DNA of 64,000 nt, taken from positions 20,372,020 through 20,436,019 of the forward strand of contig CM020620.1 in assembly GCA_009829735.1 (NCBI GenBank), given 5' to 3'. This DNA comes from Pyropia yezoensis. Lineage: Eukaryota > Rhodophyta > Bangiophyceae > Bangiales > Bangiaceae. The notes below the pieces were generated by a model. The model did not search any database and had not been told where the DNA came from. It saw nothing but the letters and a program-made list of their open reading frames with translations. A program made the position numbers and the translations under genes. Below are positions 29,060 to 38,602 of this stretch, piece after piece (position 1 is the first letter of the stretch; the number at the start of each line of letters is the position of its first letter).

Positions 29060-30904
29060 TCAGGCAGCCGCCGCACCCCCCCTTCCCCCCTCTGCGAAAA
29101 AAGCCGCCTCCAGGCGCCCCCACACCGATGCCCCCCACCCGTCCTTGTCCACGTCCTCCCCCCCTGCCGCCACCGCGGTGGCCACGCCCGTGGCCACCCT
29201 GCGGACCCCCCGCTCCCAGCCGTCACTGCCACCCGCAAACCCAGCCAGCACCTCGTCCATCGCCGACGCCGCGCCCACCCGCCGCAGCGCGAGCACGCCC
29301 GCCACAACGGCGCGCTCGAGGCGGGCGAGGCCTGCGGCCGGGGCGCCCCCCTCCTCCTCGCACCCCCCAGCCTCAATGCGGGAGGCCAGGGCCACCCCCA
29401 CCAGCAGCTCCCCCATCAGCTCCATCGCCACCCCCCGCAAGCGCACCCACCCCCACCCGGTCGTCGCCACCAGCGCGGTCACGGCCGCTTCGGCGGCGGC
29501 AGCGCCCGCGGCGACGCCCCCGCCGCCACTGATGCCATCATCGGCAGCCAGGGGGGCCGACAGCCGCGCAGACGTTGCGGCGGCGGCCGCCAGCGACCGC
29601 ACGTGGCCGCACAGGTGCGCGCCCGCGGCGGCTGCCAAGGCGGGGACCCCGCCCGCGGCGGCCGCCCGCACGGCCACGTCGGACGAGGTGAGGGCAGCCG
29701 TGGCGGTGGAGGCGGCAGAGGCCAGGGTGGCCGCCCATTCGCGGGGGGGCGGGGGAGAGAGGGCGCCGCGATCGTCCGGTGGGGTGACGGCCGCCAGTAC
29801 GGCGGCGGCGGCCGCGAGGGTGGCGCCCAGCGTCAGCGCCACGTCGGTCGGGTCGGCTGCGCCGCCTGCAGAAGTGGGCGCCAGCGACAGCGCCGTCCGC
29901 ATCGCCGCGTAGATGCCCGGCGCGGCGGCGCGGTCAACCGTCGCATGCGGGGGTAGCAGCGGTGCGTCCCCCGCAGCTGCAGACCCGCCGTCCATGGCCC
30001 CGTCATTGACACCCACCGCTGGGGACAGCAGGTGGGCCAGGGCTGTCAGACCCGCCCGTCGGCGCCCGCCGGTCCACTCCCCACACAACGGGAGTGTCAG
30101 CGCAAGCGCCGCGGCGGCTGCATCGGCACCCACCCCTACAGCAACGCCCGCCAAAGTCGCAGAGCCGGGTGGGAGAGCGGAAACCGCGACGACAACAGCA
30201 CCACCAGCGCCGCCGTCGGTGCCTGGCGCTCCAGAGGGCACGGCGCCACTGTAGCCACGGTCGCGGGCGGCGTCTTCGGCGCGTAGAGCAGCCGCCAGGT
30301 GAGCGTAAAGGGTGGGAGGTCGGGGGGTGGCGGGCAGGGGAGAGCGCTCCCCGTCGCTGTCGCTGTCGAGGAAAAAGGCCGGCCGACGCTGTCGCCGCCG
30401 GGTCGCCCCCCGGGCGGCCGCCGCAGCTGCGTCAGCGCCCCACAGCACCGTCGCGAGGGCAGCCATGTCCGGCACGTCACGCCCCCGGCACAAGGCACGC
30501 ATCAGCGGGTCCTCATCGACGAGAGACCATTCGCCGCCCGCCGCAGCAAGGCGAGCGACGGCAACAAAGACGCCCGCCGCCATGGGGGCAAGAGCGGCGC
30601 CGACAGTAGCAGCATCAGCGGTGGCGGCTGAGCGCAGGTCTTGCAAGGCCGCGGACGCGGTGGGAATATCAGGCGCACCTATCGAGGGGAGACCAGCGGG
30701 GTCTCCGCCGGCGTCGCCGCCATCGTTCCAAACATCGCTGTCGTCGTTGCCGGGGGACGAGGCCACCTCAAAGCGCAGGGCCGTTAGGGCGGCGGCGGCC
30801 GCTGCCGTGATGCTGGCATGATTGGAAGCATCAGAGTAGGAATACTCGAGCAATGGGGGGGGGGACGATGGGGGAGGTGAGGGAGGAGAGGGAGGTAGGG
30901 GCAT
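29060..30904 (-). CDS. Ala-rich alpha-helical protein, possibly HEAT/ARM (TTI2-like)
   Basis: A 614-residue protein from the ATG at 30904. After a Pro-rich N-terminus, YSYSDASNHASITAAAAAALTALRFE is followed by successive amphipathic helical segments through to the C-terminus, typical of an alpha-solenoid. Examples are LTLPLCGEWTGGRRRAGLTALAHLL, the histidine/Ala-rich ATVDRAAAPGIYAAMRTALSL and VRLRGVAMELMGELLVGVA. The order of 'x-W-x..x-GL-x-x-L-x-HLL' followed by a paired helix recalls TELO2-interacting protein 2, which with TELO2 and TTI1 helps fold PIK-related kinases, but Ala-richness blurs the match. No signal peptide or membrane segment. A conserved single-exon frame of this length without stops and with helical periodicity makes a real gene likely even if the family is uncertain. 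Divergently arranged with the FTR gene 540 bases away. Confidence 0.6.
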   Translation of the reverse strand: MPLPPSPPSPPPSSPPPLLEYSYSDASNHASITAAAAAALTALRFEVASSPGNDDSDVWNDGGDAGGDPAGLPSIGAPDIPTASAALQDLRSAATADAATVGAALAPMAAGVFVAVARLAAAGGEWSLVDEDPLMRALCRGRDVPDMAALATVLWGADAAAAAARGATRRRQRRPAFFLDSDSDGERSPLPATPRPPTLYAHLAAALRAEDAARDRGYSGAVPSGAPGTDGGAGGAVVVAVSALPPGSATLAGVAVGVGADAAAAALALTLPLCGEWTGGRRRAGLTALAHLLSPAVGVNDGAMDGGSAAAGDAPLLPPHATVDRAAAPGIYAAMRTALSLAPTSAGGAADPTDVALTLGATLAAAAAVLAAVTPPDDRGALSPPPPREWAATLASAASTATAALTSSDVAVRAAAAGGVPALAAAAGAHLCGHVRSLAAAAATSARLSAPLAADDGISGGGGVAAGAAAAEAAVTALVATTGWGWVRLRGVAMELMGELLVGVALASRIEAGGCEEEGGAPAAGLARLERAVVAGVLALRRVGAASAMDEVLAGFAGGSDGWERGVRRVATGVATAVAAGGEDVDKDGWGASVWGRLEAAFFAEGGRGGAAAA

Positions 30905-31440
30905 CCTCGCAGCCGTCGCCGGGCATCCTCGCAGCCGTTGCCGGGCGTGCAGCGTGGGCGAGCGAGAGGTAACGGACGATGTGACGATGGTGCGTCGACG
31001 TCACAGCAGCCGGGGGCGTGACACGCGAGCCAATGGAATGTGGGGGCACCGAAAACGAAAACAGCAGTGAAGACTTGAAGAATGATCTCTTGGATCAAGT
31101 ACACACTTGATGGTCCCACGACGTGCCATTATGGCGGACATCACAACAATTACATGGAGATCCACCCCTCGACCCAATGGGCGCCGAGCGCACCGAGATT
31201 GACATCCTGAGTCTCCATCCCGCTCGTCTCAACCACCTCCCACCCGCATTGCTGACGCTGACCCCCAGCCTCGTGCCATTCCATCCTACCGTTCCATCCC
31301 TTGGCAACCTTCCCCCTCGTCCTTTTGCACGAACCCCCTTCCGCTGTTCAATACTGTATTACCCTTTCACGGCGTCTTCACGTCATCCCCACGTTGACAC
31401 GTGACATCGCGGTTCTTTCGGCATCTGCACCCGTACAACC
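30905..31440. promoter_or_regulatory. Bidirectional intergenic region
   Basis: About 540 bases between two divergently transcribed genes (ATGs at 30904 and 31441). It must hold both promoters. The part at 30903-30945 has a tandem 'gcatcctcgcagccgt(c/t)gccggg' repeat, two copies. No canonical TATA element is obvious. Confidence 0.45.
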
Positions 31441-31797
31441 ATGCCGTCCCCAATGGCCTTCCTGCCGGGCAGCGCATGGACACCCGGCCGGGCATCATCT
31501 GCCGCATCCTCCACTGCCAGCGTTTGCAGGCAACACCCTGGACCCGCGGCACCGGTCATGGTGACTCAAGAGGATCTCAGCGAGGGCATGAAGGTGAAGG
31601 TGGCTGTCCCAACGCTGATGTACCACGTGCCCAAGCGTGGCGGAGAGCCCTTGGACCTTCAAGGGCTGACGGGAAGCGTGAAGAAGGTCATCGGCGATGG
31701 GATCTCTGCCAACCGGCCAGTGGTGGTGCAGTTTGTGGAGCCGGCCAAGTTCTTTGGCCACTTTGATGCGGAAGAGCTGGAGCTGGTGGAGGATTGA
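31441..31797 (+). CDS. Ferredoxin-thioredoxin reductase, variable (alpha) chain
   Basis: A 118-residue protein. Residues 1-39 (MPSPMAFLPGSAWTPG... SSAASSTASV) are rich in Ser, Ala and Arg and lack acidic residues, as in a plastid transit peptide. The mature part (about 40-118) matches the FTR variable-chain SH3-like fold: GMKVKVAVPTLMYHVP, LQGLTGSVKKV, ANRPVVVQF and KFFGHFDAEELELV. The variable chain holds no redox cysteines; it packs against the catalytic 4Fe-4S subunit (ftrB, plastid-encoded in red algae) that passes electrons from ferredoxin to thioredoxins in the stroma. Length is normal for the family. This is the best evidence in the window for a photosynthetic host. Single exon. Confidence 0.85.
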   Translation: MPSPMAFLPGSAWTPGRASSAASSTASVCRQHPGPAAPVMVTQEDLSEGMKVKVAVPTLMYHVPKRGGEPLDLQGLTGSVKKVIGDGISANRPVVVQFVEPAKFFGHFDAEELELVED

Positions 31798-32511
31798 CCG
31801 ACTGCGTCGTCGCCCTCGGGGCGTATCCGTGACCGGGTGACGATTGGTGTGCAACGGGAAGCGGTGGAGGCGGTGCAGTGATGCCGCGTACGGTGGGTGG
31901 TGCAGGGTCGTACGGCGCCTGACGACGGCCAGAAGCGGTTTGGATGGCGAAGTACCTGAGGATGACGCCTCTCTTGCAAATGGCGTGTGGCGGCACATTC
32001 GGTGCGCTGAGTGCGCTACCGTGGCGATTCAGCCATTTAATCTTCAGAGGAGAGAGACGCCGGGCGTCATTGTGCATGCCTATCTTATTGTTTGAGGGGG
32101 GCGGGGGGGGATGACCAGTGACCTGCCAGTCGACAGTCAAATATCATGCAGTCCATGATGGGCACTCGGCGTCGGCTGCCAATAGTTCTTTTTCCTCCGC
32201 TTCGTTCCTTGTTGCTGCCCAGTCCTGCTACCTTCACGGGGGGGCGGAAAACCCGAAGCTGGGGTGCACGACACGTGCCGTTCAGTTGCGTCAGCTCTCT
32301 TTGCCAAGCGCTCATCTCCGGTTGTTATTCCATCAGGGCGGGGAAAGTAGCCCTCGGATTGGATATGCTGTCTTACATACTCCTTCCTCGCTGGCGGCAC
32401 GTCCTCGTCGACTTCGTCACGACGACCGGTTGGCGGGCGGTGACCCCGCCGACCGCGCCGCCTGGAAGCTGCCGCCACAGTTCTTCTTCCTGTGCCCCTA
32501 TTTTGTCTACC
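31798..32511. other. Intergenic spacer between the FTR chain and PHF5A
   Basis: No gene supported. Frames overlapping 32110-32710 are shadows of the PHF5A first exon or short. The spacer should hold the 3' end of the FTR gene and the promoter of PHF5A. Confidence 0.5.
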
Positions 32512-33126
32512 ATGTCGGCCAAGCACCACCCGGACCTGGTCATGTGCCGAAAGCAGCCAGGCATCTCTGTCGGTCGGCTCTGCGAGAGGTGTACGTGACC
32601 TGTCTGCTATGGCATGTCCTCCCCATATACTTCTTGCTTTTCAGACTGGAACACATCTCTGTATTGCTGTCCGATACTGCACGTGAGCCTTTGAATTTGA
32701 ACTGACGCGGGTGTCGACATGGCTCGTTGTTCAGTCCTCCCTGCCCTTGTTTTTCGCTCTGCTCCACTCCATACTGTTTGTTCCTGACGCACTGTCTACT
32801 CTGTTACTGCTGATTCTGTTGCTTACCCCCCTCCTTGCCGCTCTCGTTGCACTTATCCTTGTGCAGGTGATGGAAAATGTGTCGTGTGCGACTCGCACAC
32901 CCGTCCCACCACCATCGTCCGCGTGTGCGACGAGTGCACCGCCGGCAGCCTAGCCGGCCGCTGCGTCACGTGCGGTGCCGCCGGCGTCTCTGACGCTTAC
33001 TACTGCGCGGCGTGCGTGATGCTGGAGAAGGACCGGGACGGGTGCCCGACGATTGTCAATGTGGGGACGGCCAAGGCGGACGCGTTTTTCGCCAACAAGA
33101 AGTTTGGCAAGGGCGGAGGCCGCTGA
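32512..33126 (+). CDS. PHF5A: PHF5A/Rds3, SF3b splicing-complex subunit
   Basis: Two exons, 32512-32590 and 32867-33126, separated by a 276-base intron with borders gtacgt...ttgtgcag. The join falls inside a cysteine codon and restores CERCDGKC. The 112-residue product begins [17 protein letters not shown] and keeps the family's zinc-binding cysteines: C-x2-C pairs in LCERC, KCVVC, CDEC, CVTC and YCAAC, plus GCPTIVN. This is the knotted PHD-like fold of PHF5A/Rds3, usually about 110 residues. It sits in SF3b of the U2 snRNP next to SF3B1 and helps recognise the branch site in the nucleus. The reading was checked against the remembered human sequence; identity is high throughout. The C-terminal tail is GGGR rather than basic. 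Very secure. Confidence 0.95.
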
Positions 33127-33745
33127 CTGACGCGCGTGCGGGGGGAGCGGGGGGGATGGGGGGCGGCGGGGGGGGGGGAATGCGGCCATGCCCTTTGTGC
33201 ATCGGGTGAGCGACGAGCCGCTGGCGCACGCTCGCCCTGAGGGCCCGCTTGTGGTGCGCACGCGTATAGGGCAGCAGCGTGCTCCCCGCTGGTGATGTGT
33301 ACATAGGTGGAGCCGGCGGTGCTTTCAAGAGTGCATGCGGTCTGTGCTCGAAGCTGTGAGTGTTCGTGGCGACATCTGGCGTGCGCGCTGGAGCCGGGGT
33401 GTGGAAACGCGTGACGCTGCGGCACGCATCCAAAAATGAAAACAAGCTATCACACCTATACAGCCAACCAGCCCTTACATCGACACAAGGCAAAACAAAA
33501 ACAGCTACCACACGACCACCGCTGCGACCACGCGCTCGCCCGACAAGGAGAGTGGCGGCGGTGGCCCTCACGCCCCGCGGCGCAACCCTCCCGTGCCCCA
33601 ATCCGCCGCCGAGGGCATCAACACCCCCTCCCCCCCGCCAGCCGCCAATAGCGGACAGAGTGCATCCACCACCGCTGCACAAGCGCCCACCCCTCACTCC
33701 TCAGACGCAGCGGCGAAAGCGAGGCAGGGAGCGGGCACGGCACAC
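33127..33745. other. Spacer downstream of PHF5A
   Basis: Poly-G runs lie at 33150-33180. The frames on both strands are low-complexity. No gene supported. Confidence 0.45.
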
Positions 33746-35722
33746 TCATGTCGAGGGCCCCCGCTTGCGCCACCGCCCAGTGTCGCAGGAATCCCAACCG
33801 ACCGGGCTTGGGGAGCGGCGGCGCTTGCGCCGCCGCCGCCCCGAGTGCGCCCGCGCGTCGCCCCCCCCCGTCCCCGCCACTGTCGCCGCCGCCGCCGCCG
33901 CAGTCGCCGCCGCCGCCGCAGTCGCTACCGCCGCTGCCGCCGCGGTCGCCGCTGCCTCTGTCGCCGTCGGTGGTGCCCGCGCAGGGCCGTCGATTCCGGC
34001 GACCGCACCTGCCGCCGCGACGGCCCCCGTCGCTGCCGCGGCCGTCAACGCCGCTGCTGCTGGCAGCGACTCCCCGGCGGGCAGCGTGGGCGTCGTGACC
34101 ACCAATGCCGGCGACGGCACCACCCACCACTGATGCGGTTGGGCCGCCACCGCCGCGGCGGGCGAAGGCAGAGGGCGCGTCGGCGACGGCCACCGACTCC
34201 GGCGCCGCGCCCGTGAGTCCCCCCACGGTCCAAGTCGAGGGGCGCGGCCGCCGCCCTCACCCGCGCTGTCAACGCCGCTGCCACCGTGGCGTCCCTGGCG
34301 CCTTCCTCCCCGCCGCCACCCCCTCTCCCCCCCGCCACCTCCGCCACCACCACCGCTGCTGCCACCCCCCCCATCCTCGCTGCCATCAGCGGTCGACCAT
34401 GACGCGGACGCGGAGCCGCCGTGGCCACCCCCCACCCCCCCAGCCACCGCCGCGTCCTCGCCCCACTCATCGTCGTGCAGGCAATCCACGGGCGGCGGGG
34501 TGGCCACCCGGCGGCGCTTGCACTGCCGACCCCCGCCCACTCTGCCGGAAGCAGCCGCGTCGGCCGCGGCAACCCCAGTGGCTTCGGCAGCGGCCGCGGA
34601 CAAGTCGTCGAAAACGGCCACGGCGGTGTCGACGCCCGCCTCGGCGGCGGTGCGCTTAAGGCGCTCGGGGGGGGCACCGCCGCCGCCGGGTGGCAGGAGA
34701 AGTCCCACAGCATGAGTGCCCTGCCGCACCCGCCGCCACCACCATGAGGCGCCGCAGAAAGGCGTACACAGGCAAACGACAACGATGATGTCATGAGGGG
34801 AGGAGCGACAGGGTGGCATAGACATAAAAAAAGAACAGGGGAAGGCAAATAGCCAGGCTTGGGCGACCATGTCAGGTGGATGCGCCATCGGGGGCAGCGG
34901 GCCAAGACGCCGCCGCCACCGCGCGGGCGGAAGAACAAGCCCGGGCACACCTCAGCGGACCAGTCGCGGGGCGGGGCGGGCACACAACCCACCCGACAAT
35001 GGCGGCGGTGGCCGTCAAGCCGCCAACCCAGCCAGGGGCACCCACGCGCGCGTCCCGAAAGGCCCAACCGACGTGCGCATGTGAGACAGCTCCCCCCCCC
35101 GCCCCTCCCCACCTGCTCGTCACCTCGGTGTGCCCCATCCAACCGATCTACGACGTACCCACATCGCAGCAGTAGACGCGCCACGCCCCCTTCCCCCTGG
35201 GTCCCACCTCAAGGGCACCCCTACCCCACCAGGCGGCCCCCCCACAGTGTCCCACGTCCTCCCCCCAGCCGCCGCTGCCGACGCCGCCGCCGCAGCGGCG
35301 GCCGCCGTCGCCGCTGCAGCCGCCACGGTCTCTGGCGCCGCCACTGGCGGGAGCGCCCACCGCCCACGACCACCCCCCGACGGTCGTCCCCCGTCGTCAC
35401 GGGTGCCGCCCCTCCCCTCACCGCGAAACCCATCCCGGCCGTCCGCGCCAAGTGCCCCCACCCCCCCACTGCTGCTACCACCACCGCCGCCGCTACCGCC
35501 GCCACCACCGCCGCCGCCATCGCCCCTGACAGGCGCGCCCGTCCACACCGCCGCGGAGATGCCCATCACGCGGCCGCCACGGGGGGGGATGGTGTCGTCC
35601 TCCCCCGCCACCGCGCCATGAGCAAATCCCCGCGGCGGCACGTGGCACGCGGCACGCGGGGCGGCGGCGGGCAAGGGCACGACCGAGCGAGCGGGGTCAG
35701 GCGGCACAAGAAAAAACAACAC
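33746..35722 (-). CDS. Unidentified Ala/Gly-rich nuclear-type protein, probably multi-exon
   Basis: Two minus-strand stretches have coding-like composition. Upstream (about 35722-35180) it includes VMGISAAVWTGAPVRGDGG, long Gly- and Ala-runs, and GRTWDTVGGPPGG. Downstream (about 34730-33746) it includes ERLKRTAAEAGVDTAVAVFDDLSAAAAEATG, QCKRRRVATPPP (a possible nuclear localisation signal), VDCLHDDEWGEDA and a basic, SR-like end RRRRKRRRSPSPVGWDS. The segment between (about 35180-34730) breaks the frame and presumably holds one or more introns, so exon borders are not set. It could also be two genes. The C-terminal basic Arg/Ser/Pro tail would suit a nuclear RNA-associated protein, but no domain is recognised. 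Confidence 0.35.
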
Positions 35723-36561
35723 GGCCCACCGCGAGCAACGGGGGGGGGGCGAGCGGGGTCAGGCGGCACAAGAGAAACGACACGGCCCACCGCGAGCAAC
35801 GGGGGGGGGAAACGGAGAGGCCAAAGGAGCGACGGAACACAGCGCGGTGACCGACCGCGACCGGCGTAGCAGTGTGTGCAGAGATGGTGATGGAGGAAGG
35901 GGGGGGGGGGGCGGTGGCAAGGGCACGAAGTGCGGGGGGGGGGGGGGGGGGGGGGGGGGGGAGGCAGGGGCGGAACCGAGTGCGTTGGCGAGGCAGCAGC
36001 ACACCGGCGCAGAGCAGGCCTGGCGTGGGGGGGTGCTGCTCGGGCCTGCCCTGGACCCCTGCCATCAGTTTTTTTCGGGCGTTTTTTCGGGGAGAGGGGG
36101 GCGATTTTTTTGTTTTTGAGCGTAGGGGTCTCCCTCCGGACCCCCGGCGCGGGAGGCGGCGGTCTGGGGCAGGTGTGGGGAAGACGGAAGGGGGGGTGCA
36201 GGGGCGGATGGCGGGGAAGGAAGGGCTGGCGGATAGCGGTCCGGCGTGGAGGACCGCCCTGAGTAGGGCGAGCGGTTCGACCGGGGCTTACCGTGTGAGG
36301 CGCGGCCTGGGAGGGCGCTGGGAATCGAGAGAGGACAAGAAGAAAATATAGGACGCACCTGTGCGGGAAGAAGACTCTCGTCAAGCAGAAACGGGCAAAC
36401 AGGGGAGCGCTACACATGCCTCCCCCCAGAGAGGGGGGCAGGAGGTCCCCGCCCAATGCACACCAACATGCAGGCGACGCGCCCACGGGCCAACCTACCT
36501 CCTTCAAGCAAGCCGCCCGTGCGCACGCCCCCTTCCCCCGCCCTCCGACCCGACCGACCCC
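35723..36561. other. Spacer with long poly-G runs
   Basis: It contains a 22-25-base poly-G run at about 35935-35961, a repeated 'gagcggggtcaggcggcacaag' pair (35689 and 35751) followed by 'cgagcaacgggggggg' twice, and a T-rich patch at 36068-36115. No gene supported. Confidence 0.5.
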
Positions 36562-37956
36562 TCACTTGGCGCTCGACGTAAAGACGGCACCGACAATCTT
36601 GGCAAACAGGTACGGCGCCTCCTCCACCGGCATATCAATCGCCGTCTCCTTCACGTAGGCCGGGAGGACGCCCGGCGGGACGGTCACGTCAACGGCGTCG
36701 TACTCAAGGAGCACCTCCTCCTCCTCACCATCCGCACTCTTTTCTTCTGGAGGACGTGGGGTGGTGGTGGCCGTTGCGGCGGGCGGCCGCCCCGCGCGTG
36801 CACGCAGGTGCCCAGACGAAATGGCCGCCGGCACGCCCAGCCGAAAGTCCACCCCCCGCGCCCGCTCCCCAGTCCGCCCATTGGCCACCCGCAGCCGCCA
36901 CACGGGCGGGCCCCCGTCGTCAGCATCCGCAGCGGGTTCCCGCACGGGGCGCGCGCCGACGAGGGTGGCGAGCACCTCCAGGGCTGCGGCCGCGTCGCCC
37001 CCATCCGCGGCCGCGCCGGCGCCGGCGGCGCTCGCCGCTGCGGAGCGCGTGTCCCCACCTGCCCCTGGCGGCGCAGGGGTGGCGGTGGCGGCGGCGAGCG
37101 CGGCGCGGGCGTCGGCCAGCTCCCGCCGCAGAGAGGCGGCTTCTGCCTGTGAGGCGGCAAGCGCGCCGGCGGCATTGCTGTCTGCGGGCAAGACCTCCAC
37201 CTCCTCCACCTCCTCCTCTTCCATCACCTCCTCCACTACCACTGTCGGCCGGGGGAGCTCATCGTCGTCGCTGCCAGCGTCCGCTTCGATGCCCACCTCT
37301 TCCGCCTCTTCCGGCTCCCCAACGGGCGTGGCCGTCGCCGGGCGGCCACCCCGCCCGCCGCCGCCGCCACCGGCGGGCTGAACCAGTTCCCGTAGGGTCG
37401 CCGCCTCGGCGCGGGCGGCTGACGCCACCCGCTCCAGCGCCGCCAGCTGCGCCCCGTACGCCGACCGCACCTCCTCGAGCGACGTTGCCACCCCGTCGAC
37501 GGCCGCCCGGCGCAGCGCCGCCACCTCCCGCTGCAGCGCCGCGATGCGCGCATCCGTGGCCGCCCCGTCGGCCGCCGCCGCGGGTGGCCCGCCGTCGGCC
37601 GCGCTGCCGGGAGGGGCGAGGTGCGCGGCACCGGGCGCGGACGAGGGCGCTGGCCTGTCCCCCCCCAGGTCCACCGCCGACGGCGACAGGCGCGGCGACA
37701 GCGGCGGCGGCGGCAGCGGGTCGTCGCCGGCCACGCGGGCGGCCTTGGCGTGCCGCCCGCCGCCGCTGCCGTCGGCCGCCGGGGTGCGGCCGCCCGTCGC
37801 GGGCGGCGAGTCATAGACGGAAAACATGTCGCCAAAGCGGCGGGACAGGCGGCGGGAGGCACGGCGCTTGGTCGACAGCGGCGGCCGGCGGGCGCCCGCC
37901 GCCTCGGCGGCGGCGGAATCGCCCGCCCCAGGGGCGGAGGTGGGGGGGGGGGGCAT
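36562..37956 (-). CDS. Csm1/Pcs1-like chromosome segregation (monopolin) protein
   Basis: A 464-residue protein from the ATG read from 37956. A basic N-terminus with KRRASRRLSRRF comes first, followed by a low-complexity region. Helical, heptad-like segments (RIAALQREVAALRRAAVDG... LEEVRSAYGAQLAALERVASAARAEAATLREL, about residues 135-195; a second one at about 270-290) come next. The C-terminal ~130 residues show the layout of the Csm1/Pcs1 globular domain. There is a helix EVLATLVGARPV, a strand block WRLRVANGRTGERARGVDFRLGV, then LLEYDAVDV...LPAYVKETAIDMPVEEAPYLFAKIVGAVF. Csm1 (yeast monopolin) and Pcs1 (fission yeast) are V-shaped coiled-coil dimers that cross-link kinetochore or rDNA proteins in the nucleus. 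An acidic/Ala-rich insert between coils is unusual. Family assignment rests on fold pattern, not on a database match. Confidence 0.6.
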   Translation of the reverse strand: MPPPPTSAPGAGDSAAAEAAGARRPPLSTKRRASRRLSRRFGDMFSVYDSPPATGGRTPAADGSGGGRHAKAARVAGDDPLPPPPLSPRLSPSAVDLGGDRPAPSSAPGAAHLAPPGSAADGGPPAAAADGAATDARIAALQREVAALRRAAVDGVATSLEEVRSAYGAQLAALERVASAARAEAATLRELVQPAGGGGGGRGGRPATATPVGEPEEAEEVGIEADAGSDDDELPRPTVVVEEVMEEEEVEEVEVLPADSNAAGALAASQAEAASLRRELADARAALAAATATPAPPGAGGDTRSAAASAAGAGAAADGGDAAAALEVLATLVGARPVREPAADADDGGPPVWRLRVANGRTGERARGVDFRLGVPAAISSGHLRARAGRPPAATATTTPRPPEEKSADGEEEEVLLEYDAVDVTVPPGVLPAYVKETAIDMPVEEAPYLFAKIVGAVFTSSAK

Positions 37957-38602
37957 GGCCTCTGGTAGCGCAGAGGGCGAGATGCGGGCGAAAGGGGGGG
38001 GGGGGGCAAGAGGCCGATGGGAAGGGGGGGGTCCCGCGCCTCTCGAGCGCCTGCCCGCGTCGAACGGCCGGCCGTGGGGGTGAGAGAGAAGGGGAGCGGG
38101 CCGGCTGCGTCAAGGGGCAGCGACCGGACAGGGACGGGGCGGCGGAGAACTGGCACGAGCAAAGCGGCGACCAGCGAAGGCAACAGCAACGACAAAAGAG
38201 ATACACGTCCGTAGCTGTTGGATTGGTGGGGAAGAGAAGGGACAGACGACGTGGGGAGGCGATCGGCCGAGGCACAAGGCGCGTTGCGCGCATAGTCGCC
38301 GCGTGTAGGAAAGGGCGCGTGGTTCGCCCCGCATTGAAGTTTCAACGTTTGTAGGCTTCAAAAGTCCGGTTCTTGACCCAAAAAACATACCTCAAGACAC
38401 AAATACATTGTCCCACTCAAGGCGCCCCAACTATGTACCCTCACTTGTCGGGCGTGACAATGAAGTTCTTCACCAATTGTAACCTGCGGCATCAACTCCG
38501 TCGTGTCTTCGGGATTCAACCCTCGTCGTCGAGTACTACACATATCTCTCCTATGAATACGACGCCTCCCCCATCGCGCCAGTCCCCGCCCCGCCAGCCA
38601 TC
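37957..38602. promoter_or_regulatory. Bidirectional intergenic region
   Basis: About 650 bases between divergent ATGs at 37956 (Csm1-like, minus) and 38603 (helicase, plus). The right half (38330-38600) is lower in GC. Promoters of both genes must lie here; no specific element is identified. Confidence 0.4.

Noticed and set aside
33746-36507. A single long gene spanning all minus-strand frames here
   Set aside because: The frames cannot be joined without guessing several introns, so only a low-confidence partial call is given.
36756-38354. A 532-codon plus-strand open frame
   Set aside because: It is antisense to the Csm1-like gene and consists of Pro/Arg runs.
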